A stretch of DNA of 64,000 nucleotides from Acidimicrobiia bacterium (GTDB lineage Bacteria > Actinomycetota > Acidimicrobiia > Spongiisociales > Spongiisociaceae): the NCBI GenBank assembly GCA_021296345.1, contig JAGWAN010000003.1, positions 1 to 64,000 of the forward strand, in the 5' to 3' direction. A program made the position numbers and the translations under genes. The notes beneath the pieces were generated by a model. That model ran no database searches. It was given only the letters and a program-made list of their open reading frames with translations, and was not told the DNA's origin. Of the stretch, positions 18,815-27,812 are shown one piece after another (position 1 is the stretch's first letter; each line of letters starts with the position of its first letter).

Positions 18815-20545
18815 CTACAGGCCGATGTGGCCGGCCAGGTCGGACGCCACCGCTCCGGCATGCACCTCCAGGTCGCGTTCGATGCCGGACGGGTCATCGA
18901 GTCCGGCAACCGGGCGGGTGGAATCCACGTACATTTTAAGCTTGGGCTCGGTGCCGCTCGGCCGAACGAGCACCCGAGTTCGATCCTGGAGCCGGAGCTC
19001 GATCAGGGACGCTGCCCCGAGCCACCGGGGCCTCCGTCCGGCGCCCTTCCGGTAGTCGGTCATCCCTACCAACGCCACTCCTCCGAGGCGGTCCGGCGGG
19101 TCTTCCACCAACCGCCTCATCGCGCCGGTGATCTCGCTCGCTCCGGCCGATCCGGGCCTCCTGATGCTGCGCTGGACCGAGACCCACAATCCGAACCGGC
19201 GATACAGTGCTTCCAGCCGGTCGAGCACCGTCTCACCCCGTTTCCGGCACTCGGATGCCAGATCGGCCATGAACAGGGCGGCTGACAGGCCGTCCTTGTC
19301 GTACGCCAAGCCCCCCACCGCATGGCCCAGAGCTTCCTCGAAGCCAAAGGCAAGGGCCGACTTGCCCGCGGCCTCGATGTCGAGCGCCGCGTTCATGATC
19401 CACTTGAAGCCGGTGAGGGTGGTCTCGAAGCGGGCCCCTCCTGCAGCCGCCACCAATCCGGCCATCGGTGTGCTGACGATGGTGCTGATGATAAGTGGTT
19501 GCCTGCCGAGAGGGCCTTCGGGAGCCGGCCAGTGCGAGAGTATGTGATCGGTGAGCAGCACGCCAACCTGGTTACCGGTGAGGCTGACCCATCCCTTGGC
19601 GCCGGGCACCGCCACTCCCAACCGATCGGCGTCAGGATCGTTGGCCAGCACCAGGTCGGCGCCAACCCTCCGTGCCATGGCCAGCGCCAGGTCCAGAGCA
19701 CCCGGTTCTTCGGGATTGGGAAACGGCAGGGTCGGGAAGTGCCCGTCCGGGTCGGCCTGCTCGTCAACCGGGTGGACATCCGGGTAACCCGCCTCGGCCA
19801 GGAGCTCGCGCATGTACCGCCAACCCACCCCGTGCATCGGTGTGTAGACGATCCGCAAGCCCGGATCGACCGTCGCGGGCGACCGCAGCCGGGCCAACTC
19901 CTTCCGGTACCCGTGCCAGACATCCGGCAAAACGGGGCCTGTCCCCTCCCCTGCCTTCCGGAGCGGTGCATCCGCCAGGGGCACATCGGCCGCCGGACCC
20001 ACCCGGTCGATGGCCGCGGCGATGGCAGAATCAACCGGGGGGATGATCTGGGCGCCGTTGGCGTCATAGACCTTGTAGCCGTTGTCTCGGGGCGGGTTGT
20101 GGCTGGCAGTGATCATCACGCCGGCGCAGGCGCCCTGGACCCGGACCGCATATGCCACCAGAGGAGTTGGAACCTCCTCTTCCCAGAACCTGACCTGCAG
20201 ACCGGCGGCGCTCAATACCCCGACCGTGTCGCGCATGAACTCAGCGCTGGACGGCCGGGCATCACGACCCACCACCACCGGAGCCGCCGGGACTCCCCCG
20301 TGACGAGCCAGCAAGTAGTCGGCCAGCCCCCGCGTGGTCCGGATGACCGTGGCCCGGTTCATCCGGTTGGAACCGGCCTCCACGATCCCGCGCAGACCGG
20401 CGGTTCCGAAGGCGAGAGTCCCGTCCATCCGATCTGCCAGCTCGCTCCGGTTTCCGGAGTCGAGCAGGGCGCTCAACTCGGCTCTGGTGCGGTGATCGGG
20501 ATCACCCAGGATCCAGGCCCTGGCCCGCTCCACCACGTCGCTCAT
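18815..20545 (-). CDS. Phosphoglucomutase/phosphomannomutase family
   Basis: Interconverts hexose 1- and 6-phosphates through a phosphoserine. The active-site serine loop is GVMITASHNPPRDNGYKVY (near residue 143), the metal-binding loop is NDPDADRLGVAV (near 307) and the sugar-specificity loop is GFEEALGHAVG (near 400). The C-terminal phosphate-binding loop is VLVRPSGTEPKLKMYV. At 576 residues it is of the long type related to PGM2/phosphopentomutase-like enzymes rather than the 450-residue ManB type. Glucose, mannose or pentose phosphate specificity cannot be decided here. Confidence 0.92.
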   Translation of the reverse strand: MSDVVERARAWILGDPDHRTRAELSALLDSGNRSELADRMDGTLAFGTAGLRGIVEAGSNRMNRATVIRTTRGLADYLLARHGGVPAAPVVVGRDARPSSAEFMRDTVGVLSAAGLQVRFWEEEVPTPLVAYAVRVQGACAGVMITASHNPPRDNGYKVYDANGAQIIPPVDSAIAAAIDRVGPAADVPLADAPLRKAGEGTGPVLPDVWHGYRKELARLRSPATVDPGLRIVYTPMHGVGWRYMRELLAEAGYPDVHPVDEQADPDGHFPTLPFPNPEEPGALDLALAMARRVGADLVLANDPDADRLGVAVPGAKGWVSLTGNQVGVLLTDHILSHWPAPEGPLGRQPLIISTIVSTPMAGLVAAAGGARFETTLTGFKWIMNAALDIEAAGKSALAFGFEEALGHAVGGLAYDKDGLSAALFMADLASECRKRGETVLDRLEALYRRFGLWVSVQRSIRRPGSAGASEITGAMRRLVEDPPDRLGGVALVGMTDYRKGAGRRPRWLGAASLIELRLQDRTRVLVRPSGTEPKLKMYVDSTRPVAGLDDPSGIERDLEVHAGAVASDLAGHIGL

Positions 20546-20557
20546 AGATGCCGACGA

Positions 20558-20640
20558 TAGCCAGTGGCTGGTTGCCGCTTGCCGGTTGCTGGTTGGATTG
20601 ACCTAACCAATGGCTAACGACTAGCAACGAACCAACTAGC
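20558..20640. repeat. Intergenic GTGG/TTGG-type repeat element, site 2
   Basis: The whole gap between the mutase start and the stop of the neighbouring exported protein gene is built from short related units: AGCCAGTGGCTGGTTGCCG, TTGCCGGTTGCTGGTTGG, then TAGCAACGAACCAACTAGC. On the minus strand the tract starts with the TAG stop codon (TAGTTGGTTCGTTGCTAG). Its halves can pair imperfectly into a long hairpin. Confidence 0.5.
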
Positions 20641-21862
20641 TTGGGCGGCTCCGGATGGCGAACACCTGGTAGGCGAAGTTGGCATCCTGGCGCCGGGTTC
20701 CGAGGCTCGTCCAACCCGGAGCACCGGACTCCTGGCACTCGCCGCTCCAGACCACCGTTAGGGCGACCGGATACCCGCTCGGGTAACCCGCCCGGAGCGA
20801 GGACCTGAGGTATACCGCCTCCCCTCCCCCGAACCGGACCTCGACCGCGCTCTTGAACGAGCCGGCATCGCCGTAGTCCGTTGCATGGCGCTGGAAGGTC
20901 CTGGTGCCGAGTTCCGTCCCGTGCGGCGTCCCCAGGCCGGTCATCGCCCAGGCCATCCGGCTTACCCAGACCCGGATTGACACCCACTCGCCGTCGATCT
21001 GCTCGGTGTAGATCCGAGACGGATCCCCCTGGTAGTAGGTCTGGACGGGCACCCGCACGTAGCCGTTCCTAACCGGCCGAAAGCCCAGGGACGGGCTTGG
21101 CATACCGTCGATGGCGCCATGGAACCAGTTGAAAGCGCTCGCCGTCGTGCACGCAGGCGGCGGACCGGGCCTGCCCGTGGTGGTAGTGGTCGGCCTGTTG
21201 GGCCGCTTGGTGGTAGTGGTCAGCTTGGTCGTCGTGGTGGTCCCCCTGGTGGTATCGGTAACGGAATCTGGTGGGGACTCCTGTTCGCCTGTCGTGGTCG
21301 GGCAGTCGGGCGGATGGGCGCCCGAATCCTCGGCACAGTGCGCATGGTTTACCTTCACCCAGGTCCCGCAGTTGCCGGGGCTGGTGTCGGCCGGCAGGCT
21401 CCGATCCCCCGCGCATACGTAGTACTTGGGCCCGAGCCGGTCCTCGTGCCTGTTCAGGTACTGGTACTTGACCGTGACACCGTCCCCGTGCGGGGCGTGC
21501 CCGCCCCGTCCGATACCGCAGCTGTTGATGCGGGGCTGCGGCGGGCTGATCCTGGGGCCGCAGGCTCTCCATGTGTTGCCGACGGCCTTCCATTTCCCGC
21601 ACGTGATCTCGCCGGTACCCGTCTCTACGTTGGTCTGCTGGCATTTCAGCTTCCTCCAGTAGTTCCAGTGCTGCTCCCAATCCCATGTCGCCACGGTCCG
21701 GCCTGGCTGCCACGAAGTCTCGGAGGGATGGGCCGCGCTCGGCTCCGAAGCCCACAGGGCAGCCGCGGCGAGCAGCCCGGTCAGGACGAGGGGGCCCACC
21801 GCGGCGGGCGCCCGTCGAGCAAGCGTCGGGAGGTCCCGGATGTGCCTACGTATCCGCACCAT
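20636..21862 (-). CDS. Exported protein of unknown function with Thr-rich linker
   Basis: I do not recognise the family. The N-terminus has a basic stretch and one hydrophobic helix (LVLTGLLAAAALWASEPSAA, near residue 25) that reads as a signal peptide. A Trp- and Cys-containing domain follows (residues about 50-190, with WDWEQHWNYWRKLKC and CGPRISPP), then a Thr/Pro-rich linker (about 205-245) typical of cell-surface proteins in this lineage. The C-terminal 160 residues form a second domain, probably beta-rich (VRVPVQTYYQGDPSRIYTE). The cysteine content suggests extracytoplasmic disulfides. Its ATG overlaps the stop of the upstream gene, so the two are coupled. Confidence 0.75.
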   Translation of the reverse strand: MVRIRRHIRDLPTLARRAPAAVGPLVLTGLLAAAALWASEPSAAHPSETSWQPGRTVATWDWEQHWNYWRKLKCQQTNVETGTGEITCGKWKAVGNTWRACGPRISPPQPRINSCGIGRGGHAPHGDGVTVKYQYLNRHEDRLGPKYYVCAGDRSLPADTSPGNCGTWVKVNHAHCAEDSGAHPPDCPTTTGEQESPPDSVTDTTRGTTTTTKLTTTTKRPNRPTTTTTGRPGPPPACTTASAFNWFHGAIDGMPSPSLGFRPVRNGYVRVPVQTYYQGDPSRIYTEQIDGEWVSIRVWVSRMAWAMTGLGTPHGTELGTRTFQRHATDYGDAGSFKSAVEVRFGGGEAVYLRSSLRAGYPSGYPVALTVVWSGECQESGAPGWTSLGTRRQDANFAYQVFAIRSRPS

Positions 21863-22779
21863 CAGTACCTACCCGTGGAGCCGGGCGCCTCGTCCTCGTT
21901 GACCTCTGGGTTCGGGTCACGGGGACAGCGAACATCGTTTCCTACGTATTCCATGATCACCAGCACCTTCACGCAGTAGGACCTCCTGTACGAAACTCTC
22001 CATTCCCCGTCCACCTGAACGAGCGTGTCCACCAACGGATTGGTGGGTGGGAAGTCGGGATGGTCGATCCGGTAGAGAACCGCTATCACCCCCTGGTCGG
22101 CGTCGGGGCCGCCCCGCCACACGATCTCCTCGAATATCACGCTGGACTGGCCGCGCCGCTCCGGGTCGTACAGGGCGGCGTCGTGGGTCCGGCCGAAGTC
22201 GTCCAGCGCAGCGAACACCTCATCGAGCAGAGGACCGTTCCTGATGGCCGAACGGCGCTCGCGGTCCGTGCCCGTGTATGCCAGGTGCATCGCCCGGCGA
22301 ACCTCCGCCAGCGTGCAAGGATCCTCGACCGCATAGCCGTCCGCGATCCACAATTCTTCGATGGGAGGACACTGCCCGGCCTCCATCACCCGGAACTCAC
22401 CGGCCGGATCCAAGGTTGTGGATACGTCCGATGGGGCGGATCCCCGCTCGACTTCCTCACCGGACTCGGCAGGCGGATACCGGACGGTGGTGGCCGTCGG
22501 CCCGGCGACCGGGTCGGTGTCGTGGCTGTGATCATGACCTGCCACGCCGGTTCGATCCTCGCCGTGCGCGCCCGCACCGATCGAGCTCGATTCCGAAGGC
22601 ACCACCCACTCGGGCGAGGCAGCACCGGCGACTAGCTCCCCCTCCGGAGGAGGCACGGTGGTGGTCGATAAGGGGGCCGATTGCTGCGATGTCCGGACCG
22701 GGAGGGTGATCATGAGCACCGCTGCCAGCGCCCCAGCTACGAATACGATGAATAGCATCTTCTCTACCGGATGGTTCAT
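21862..22779 (-). CDS. Membrane-anchored or secreted protein of unknown function
   Basis: I do not recognise the family. Residues 10-28 (LFIVFVAGALAAVLMITL) form a single hydrophobic helix with too few features for a clear cleavage site, so it may anchor the protein facing outward. Residues 30-120 are low-complexity (Thr, Pro, Ser, Glu and a His-rich DHSHD patch). The remaining 170 residues (from about ECPPIEELWIADGYAVEDP) look like a folded domain with two cysteines and acidic character. It overlaps the following exported protein gene by 4 bases, and the pair probably forms one transcript read from the AT-rich region upstream. Joint function at the cell surface is an inference. Confidence 0.72.
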   Translation of the reverse strand: MNHPVEKMLFIVFVAGALAAVLMITLPVRTSQQSAPLSTTTVPPPEGELVAGAASPEWVVPSESSSIGAGAHGEDRTGVAGHDHSHDTDPVAGPTATTVRYPPAESGEEVERGSAPSDVSTTLDPAGEFRVMEAGQCPPIEELWIADGYAVEDPCTLAEVRRAMHLAYTGTDRERRSAIRNGPLLDEVFAALDDFGRTHDAALYDPERRGQSSVIFEEIVWRGGPDADQGVIAVLYRIDHPDFPPTNPLVDTLVQVDGEWRVSYRRSYCVKVLVIMEYVGNDVRCPRDPNPEVNEDEAPGSTGRY

Positions 22780-23098
22780 GGCTTGATCTGCTCCGATGCG
22801 GGATAGATATCGCTACGCGAGGTAGCGTATCGGAGCTATGACCGGATAAGAACCACCAAACAGGGGTAGAATTTCTCTGACGGTCTAAAATTTTTCTCGC
22901 TCTCGGCTGAGATCACTGTTCAGGCTGTGATCAATTGTGCCGTCCCACAGTAAATCTAAACATACTGTATATTAATAATCCGAACGAGATCACCACTCAA
23001 TTGCAATGTTCCCGCTTCATTGCGGGCTTCGCTCGGCGGGCCCTAGTCCGACGCATCGCCGACCACGCCTCCCGTGCAGGCGCTCGGGCGGGTCGCGG
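22780..23098. other. AT-rich intergenic region with inverted repeats
   Basis: This 319-base gap contains a markedly AT-rich core (about 22840-23005) in otherwise GC-rich DNA. It holds a 10-bp inverted repeat with one bulge (22806-22831, GATATCGCTAC / GTAGCGTATC) 27 bases before the gene that reads leftward, a perfect GATCAC-N10-GTGATC repeat (22911-22932), and a CCCGC-TTCATT-GCGGG hairpin (23011-23026) that may end the transcript of the site-2 protease gene. Promoter and operator sites for the 21862-22779 gene most likely lie here. I see no supported coding frame. Confidence 0.55.
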
Positions 23099-23809
23099 TC
23101 AGGGTGAGGGCGGGCGGATGATGGGACGCCGGTACGCCACCAGGTCCGCCCCGGCGAACACCACCGCCAGTACGGCGGCCAGCACCAGGCCTCGTTGCCA
23201 GGCCCAGACCGCCGCCCCCACGCCCACAACCAGGCCGATGATCCGGGAATGGAGATCGCCGCTCGGACCCAGCATCCTGATCAGCACGGCTCGAAGCATC
23301 TTCGACCCGTCCAGTCCGCCGATGGGTAGCCAGTTGACCAGCCCCCAGACCACAGACACCCAGATGAAGGCCCCCACGAAGAACACCAGATACTCCCCGT
23401 AGCGGTCGGCAGCGGCCAGGTGAACGCGCCACGGGCTCTCGATCGCCAACTCACCGAACCGGCCCAGGCCACCCAGGCGGGCATACAAGTACAAGCCCAT
23501 TCCGGCGAAGAGGCCCACTCCGGAGCCGGATGCGGCGATGGTGAACAACCTCCAGCCCCCGAGCGGGTTCTCCTGCTCCCTCCAGTAGGTCGCGCCGCCC
23601 AACGCGTAGATGGTGATGCCTTCGACATGGCCGCCGAGGCGCCGCACCGTTGCCGCGTGGCCCAGCTCGTGCAGGACCACGGAAGTCAATATGGCCACTG
23701 CCCAGAGCGCCGTCGCAACCAGGCCGAGTCCGGTGTCGAACAGGAGCACCAGCACGAGCAGGAAGGTGAAATGGATGTGGACGGGGAACCCGAACAACCG
23801 GAAGCGCAC
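23099..23809 (-). CDS. Site-2 protease family (M50) membrane metallopeptidase
   Basis: Intramembrane zinc protease of the SpoIVFB/RseP clan. The zinc motif is VVLHELGHAATVRRLGG (HELGH near residue 47) inside a membrane segment, and the second conserved motif is LPIGGLDGSKML (near 167), corresponding to the usual NPxDG-type ligand Asp. The 236-residue length, the opening FGFPVHIHFTFL and the arrangement of about six helices match the short SpoIVFB-like group without PDZ domain. Such proteases release membrane-tethered regulators; the substrate is unknown. A CBS or PDZ extension is absent. Confidence 0.9.
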   Translation of the reverse strand: MRFRLFGFPVHIHFTFLLVLVLLFDTGLGLVATALWAVAILTSVVLHELGHAATVRRLGGHVEGITIYALGGATYWREQENPLGGWRLFTIAASGSGVGLFAGMGLYLYARLGGLGRFGELAIESPWRVHLAAADRYGEYLVFFVGAFIWVSVVWGLVNWLPIGGLDGSKMLRAVLIRMLGPSGDLHSRIIGLVVGVGAAVWAWQRGLVLAAVLAVVFAGADLVAYRRPIIRPPSP

Positions 23810-23866
23810 GGCGGTCAGCGTAGTTGGAAGTGCCTGCCACCCGGCTGCGGCGGGTCGGGAACCGTC

Positions 23867-24913
23867 TCAGGGAGACGGGCAAGCACCACCTTCCAGCGAC
23901 TCGAGGGCAAAATCCGCCAACCGCTCCACCGAACCGACCAGGGATGCGAGGTCCACGCCCGAGATGTTGTCCATCACACCATGCCGGTAGCGAGCGTAGA
24001 CTCCTTCGAGGATGGCGGCCAGGCGCCACGCCTGCATCGCCCGGTAGTAGGGAAGCCCCGCTACGTCCGCCCCGGTGAGGGCCGCGTAACGGGCCACCAT
24101 CTCCTCCAAGGACGGGAATCCACCGTCCTGGACCACCGATGACCGCCAGAGCTCCGGCCTGCCGGGATCGATCCAGTCGTTGGCCAGGAACCCGAGATCC
24201 GCTAGGGGGTCCCCCAGGGTGCAGAGCTCCCAGTCGATCACGGCCTCGACCTTCCCGTCCTCTACGATCAGGTTGCCGAATCGATAGTCACCGTGCACGA
24301 CACCTGTTCGTTGCTGGGCAGGGATCCGGCTCTCCAGCAGGGTACGGACCCGGTCCATGACCGGGAGGTCCCGCTGCCTGGAGGCCTCCCACTGGCGAGA
24401 CCAACGGCGCAACTGGCGCTGCATGTACCCCTCCCGGGGCCCGAGGTCGCCCAGCCCGATGCTATCCGGCTCAAGGGCGTGGAGGCCGGCCAGCACCTTG
24501 ACGGCGTCCTCGCCGAGAGACCTCCGGTCGGCCGGCGTCAGGGACGAGCCAGTCGCCCGGTCGTGGGGCACCAGACCGGCGACAAAGCCCATCACGTAGA
24601 ACGGGGCCCCGTTGACAGCCGGATCGCTGCATAGGCCGAGAGCCGGGGGAACCGGTACGCCCGTCCCGCCCAAGGCTGAGATGATCAGGAACTCGCGTGC
24701 CACATCGTGAGCTGTCGCCAGGGCATGCCCCAACGGGGGCCTTCTGAGGGCGTACTCGGCACCGTCCGTTCCCATGACCCTGTAGGTGAGGTTGGAGTTG
24801 CCGCCCGCCACCGGCTCGAACCGGAACGGCGGGACAGCGCCCTCGATGTTCCCCTCCATCCACGCGGTGACCCGCTCCCGGTCGATCCCGGGGATGACCT
24901 TGGTCCCACTCAC
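23867..24913 (-). CDS. Phosphotransferase family protein (APH/choline kinase fold)
   Basis: Kinase-fold enzyme of the aminoglycoside phosphotransferase superfamily, closest in pattern to the ACAD10/ACAD11 N-terminal-type kinases that often sit with fatty-acid genes. The ATP-binding region is GGNSNLTYRV (near residue 38) with the Lys/Arg position in YALRRPP. The catalytic loop is VVHGDYRFGNLI (near 208) and the metal motif is AVIDWELCTLGDPLADLG. The substrate is not predictable; true antibiotic resistance is unlikely. It starts inside the stop of the YczE-like gene, so the two are coupled. Confidence 0.85.
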   Translation of the reverse strand: MSGTKVIPGIDRERVTAWMEGNIEGAVPPFRFEPVAGGNSNLTYRVMGTDGAEYALRRPPLGHALATAHDVAREFLIISALGGTGVPVPPALGLCSDPAVNGAPFYVMGFVAGLVPHDRATGSSLTPADRRSLGEDAVKVLAGLHALEPDSIGLGDLGPREGYMQRQLRRWSRQWEASRQRDLPVMDRVRTLLESRIPAQQRTGVVHGDYRFGNLIVEDGKVEAVIDWELCTLGDPLADLGFLANDWIDPGRPELWRSSVVQDGGFPSLEEMVARYAALTGADVAGLPYYRAMQAWRLAAILEGVYARYRHGVMDNISGVDLASLVGSVERLADFALESLEGGACPSP

Positions 24914-25518
24914 AGCGGTCCCTTATCGGCCCACCGGAGGGAGATCTGCAGGAGCGGCCCGATAGTCAGCGTATAGATCACGGTGCCTATGCCGACCGCC
25001 CCGCCCAGCAACCATCCGGCGATCAAGACAGCTCCCTCGATGAGGGTGCGGGCCAACCGTATGGACATGCCCCGAGCAGCCAGGCCGGTCATGATCCCGT
25101 CCCTGGGGCCGGGTCCGAGCCGCGACCCTATGTACAAGCCCGATCCGAACGCCGTCATGCCGATGCCACCGACCAGGAACAGCACGCGCAACCAGAGGAG
25201 CTCTGTCTCTCCCACCACGAGCAGCGTGACGTCGATCGTGACTCCCACCAGAGTGGCGTTCAGAATGGTGCCGAGGCCGGGACGCTGTCGCAAGGGAATC
25301 CATGCCAGCAGTACTACGGCGCTGACCGCGATGGTCACCAGTCCCACCGAGAGAGGCGTCCGGAGGGCGATACCTTGGTGGAAGGCGTCCCACGGGGACA
25401 AGCCGAGGTTGGCTCGAATGTTGAGACCTATGCCGGCGCCGAACATGGCCAGCCCGAGGGCCAAGCCGGGGATCCGGGCCAGCACCTCGCGAGTACGGAC
25501 GGTGACCAATGACGCCAC
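24910..25518 (-). CDS. YczE/YitT-like integral membrane protein
   Basis: Small membrane protein of 202 residues with five or six helices. The pattern NIRANLGLSPWDAFHQGIA (residues about 32-50) and GSRLGPGPRDGIMTGL (about 130-145) is an internally duplicated glycine/proline motif diagnostic of the YczE/YyaS family. Function is not established for the family; some members sit next to peptide synthetase loci. The start is a GTG at 25518 with no clear ribosome site, so an internal start is possible. Its stop overlaps the phosphotransferase start. Confidence 0.78.
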   Translation of the reverse strand: MASLVTVRTREVLARIPGLALGLAMFGAGIGLNIRANLGLSPWDAFHQGIALRTPLSVGLVTIAVSAVVLLAWIPLRQRPGLGTILNATLVGVTIDVTLLVVGETELLWLRVLFLVGGIGMTAFGSGLYIGSRLGPGPRDGIMTGLAARGMSIRLARTLIEGAVLIAGWLLGGAVGIGTVIYTLTIGPLLQISLRWADKGPL

Positions 25519-25901
25519 CTAGGAGGATGCTGAGAAAGACGGGGACTGGTTGGCCCGCGACGCCTTGACCTGGGGATTCATTGTTGACTGCCGGGCCAAC
25601 CGGACATTCTTGAGTACCCTCCTTGCAGGCGGGGCAGCGGAACGGGCCGCGGATCGTCCCGGGTCGTATCAGATCCGGGTGGATCATGGCACATCCTGTT
25701 GGAGTCGCCGAGCGTGCGGACAGCGTAGACGAGCCGACCGGACGCGTGGATCCCGGTGACATCGGCGTTCCCGTTCCGTGAAAGCGCTGGTACCCTTGGA
25801 TTACCAGCCAGCCATGTCGCGTGGCCAGGCGCGCCTGATTGCGGATCGGGCCTGCCAAAGGCCATAATTGAACTGCGCGGGAGTCGAAGGAGTCAGACGC
25901 G
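25519..25901. other. Intergenic region between divergent genes, no gene supported
   Basis: This 383-base gap separates the leftward YczE-like gene and the rightward ferredoxin gene. Open frames exist on both strands, but none shows family-like sequence or a start with a ribosome site. CATAAT about 40 bases before the ferredoxin start could be a -10 element, and GAAGGAG at about 25886 is a good ribosome site for that gene. Confidence 0.5.
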
Positions 25902-26219
25902 ATGGCCGACTACAAGATGATGGTGTGGATCGACCAGGATTTGTGCACCGGGGACGGCATCTGCGAGGAAATAGCGCCCGACGTGTTCGAGGGTCGTGAC
26001 GACGGGCTATGGGTTGTGAAGGAAGAGGCCAGGCACTTCGGCTCGACCCTGGTGTTCGACGACGAGAGCGGCGACGGTCACGGCCCCGAGGGTGCCCGCG
26101 GGGTGGCGCGAGTGCCTGACAACCTCATCGAAGATGTGATCGAGTCCGCCGAGGAATGCCCTGGGGAATGCATCATGATCGAGCCGTACAACCCCGAACT
26201 GGTGGCCGAAGGCCGGTAG
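25902..26219 (+). CDS. Ferredoxin, single-cluster type with an acidic insertion
   Basis: Small electron carrier, 105 residues. Cysteines occur as CTGDGIC (residues about 16-22) and ECPGECI (about 86-90), the layout of single-cluster [3Fe-4S] or [4Fe-4S] ferredoxins of actinobacteria that partner cytochrome P450s or other oxidoreductases. Between the two motifs lies an acidic insertion of about 30 residues (SGDGHGPEGARG), longer than in the usual 65-residue proteins. A GAAGGAG ribosome site precedes the ATG. No P450 or reductase is adjacent, so the partner is unknown. Confidence 0.85.
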   Translation: MADYKMMVWIDQDLCTGDGICEEIAPDVFEGRDDGLWVVKEEARHFGSTLVFDDESGDGHGPEGARGVARVPDNLIEDVIESAEECPGECIMIEPYNPELVAEGR

Positions 26220-26248
26220 GCGGCGCCCGGCTGCTCTCACGTACGAGG

Positions 26249-27766
26249 ATGACGGGTACCGGCTCTCGACGCCGGGGCTTGGCCATCCTGGCCGCGACCC
26301 TCTTCGTTTCGACCGTCGCCCTGTCACCGGCCGGCGCCCAGTACTACCCCCCGGGCCCACCCGGCGACGGCGTAGTGATCAGCGACGACGGCTTGGTACT
26401 CCCGGTGCGCGAGATCAGGAATGACGGATACCTGGTCACCACGCCCTGCTGGAACGAAGGTGTGGTGAGAGGAGGCACCTACATCTCCCATGTGGAGGTG
26501 GTGATCGACCCCGGCCACGGAGGTTCGGAATCCGGAGCGGTGGGCAGCAACGGGCTGACCGAGAAGGCCCTCAACCTGGCCGTCTCGGAACTCCTAATCG
26601 AAGAGCTGCGCAACCGTGGTTTCAACGCGATCATGACCCGGACCACCGATGTCCGAATCCCGATCGTGGTGCGGTCCGAGATCGCCCGAGCCCTGAAGCC
26701 CGACGTGTTCCTGTCACTCCACCATAACGGTGGAGCCACCGCCCGCTCCGACCTCCCCGGTACCGAGATGTACCACCAGATCGAGAGTGCCAACTCCAGG
26801 CGGCTGGCGGGCATCCTCTACGAGGAGGTCCAGCGGGCCCTGGCGGCATACGGGAACATCGGGTGGCGCAAGACCGTGTTCCAGGGCGCGTCCTCCGTGC
26901 TCCGCGTCGAGGTTCAGGACGACCTGTACGGGATCCTCCAGTACACCCCCGGTATTGCCACAGTCATCACCGAGGCCGCCTACCTTTCGACACCCGCCGA
27001 AGCTCGGCTACTCGCCCGTCCGGAGGTACAGAAGGTCGAGGCGGTGGCCATCGCGGACGGGATCGAGCGGTACCTCACCACCACCGATCCCGGTTCCGGA
27101 TTCATCCCGATGTTCAGCACCTCCAGAAACCTCTCCTCCGGAGGGCCCGGCGGGTGTAAGGACCCCGAACTGGGCGACATCGGCGTCGACGAGCCGGGCT
27201 TCGAGGACGTCCCGGAAGGCACTCACCAGGCGGGGATCGAAGCCCTCCGGAACGCCGGCATCCTCGACGGCACCGAGTGCGGGCCTGATCTGCTCTGCCC
27301 GACCCAGCCCATCAAGCGCTGGATGATGGCGGTTTGGCTGGTCAGGGCGCTGGACGGCGCCGACCCCGATCCCGTCACGGAATCCCGGTTCACCGACGCG
27401 GGCGCGGACCGCTGGTGGACGCCCTACGTCGAACGCCTAGCCGAACTGGAGGTCACCCGGGGGTGCGATACAAGGCCCGCCCGCTTCTGCCCCTACGACC
27501 TGGTCACCCGGGGCCAGATGGCGTCCTTCCTCACCCGGGCCTTCGATCTCGGCAAAGGTCTCCCGAGCGGCTTCACCGATACCGCCGGTAGCACCCACGC
27601 GGACGCCATCGACGCCGTTGCCGCCGCAGGCATTACTCGAGGCTGCCTGGTCTTCCCGGCCCGCTACTGTCCCGGCGCCAATACCAACAAGGGCCAGACG
27701 GCCACCCTGGTAGCGAGGGCCCTGGAACTGGTTCCCCGCGCTCCCACCTATTCTGCCGGCGGTTAG
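26249..27766 (+). CDS. N-acetylmuramoyl-L-alanine amidase (Amidase_3) with SLH-like repeats
   Basis: Exported zinc amidase that cuts the bond between muramic acid and the peptide stem in peptidoglycan. After a signal peptide (GLAILAATLFVSTVALSPAGAQ) comes the catalytic domain with VVIDPGHGG (zinc His), GLTEKALNL (zinc Glu), FLSLHHNGG (zinc His) and VITEAAYLS (catalytic Glu). The C-terminal 190 residues hold three SLH-like repeats containing FTDAGADRWWTPYVERL, GCDTRPARFCPYDLVTRGQM and an equivalent later copy, likely for wall or S-layer binding. The start ATG at 26249 is preferred to an upstream frame because it opens directly on the signal peptide. Confidence 0.93.
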   Translation: MTGTGSRRRGLAILAATLFVSTVALSPAGAQYYPPGPPGDGVVISDDGLVLPVREIRNDGYLVTTPCWNEGVVRGGTYISHVEVVIDPGHGGSESGAVGSNGLTEKALNLAVSELLIEELRNRGFNAIMTRTTDVRIPIVVRSEIARALKPDVFLSLHHNGGATARSDLPGTEMYHQIESANSRRLAGILYEEVQRALAAYGNIGWRKTVFQGASSVLRVEVQDDLYGILQYTPGIATVITEAAYLSTPAEARLLARPEVQKVEAVAIADGIERYLTTTDPGSGFIPMFSTSRNLSSGGPGGCKDPELGDIGVDEPGFEDVPEGTHQAGIEALRNAGILDGTECGPDLLCPTQPIKRWMMAVWLVRALDGADPDPVTESRFTDAGADRWWTPYVERLAELEVTRGCDTRPARFCPYDLVTRGQMASFLTRAFDLGKGLPSGFTDTAGSTHADAIDAVAAAGITRGCLVFPARYCPGANTNKGQTATLVARALELVPRAPTYSAGG

Positions 27767-27812
27767 CGCCTTAGCCGGCGGGGAATCTAAGAGAAGCTGC
27801 CGGCACCCCTTC

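Noticed and set aside
20636-22779. Reading the exported pair as a secretion or pilus system
   Set aside because: No ATPase, prepilin motif, channel protein or peptidase signature is present; Thr-rich linkers are common on surface proteins of this kind of organism.
25550-25865. Two open frames of 69 and 95 codons in the gap before the ferredoxin gene
   Set aside because: No ribosome site, family pattern or codon signature; both are expected by chance in DNA of this composition.
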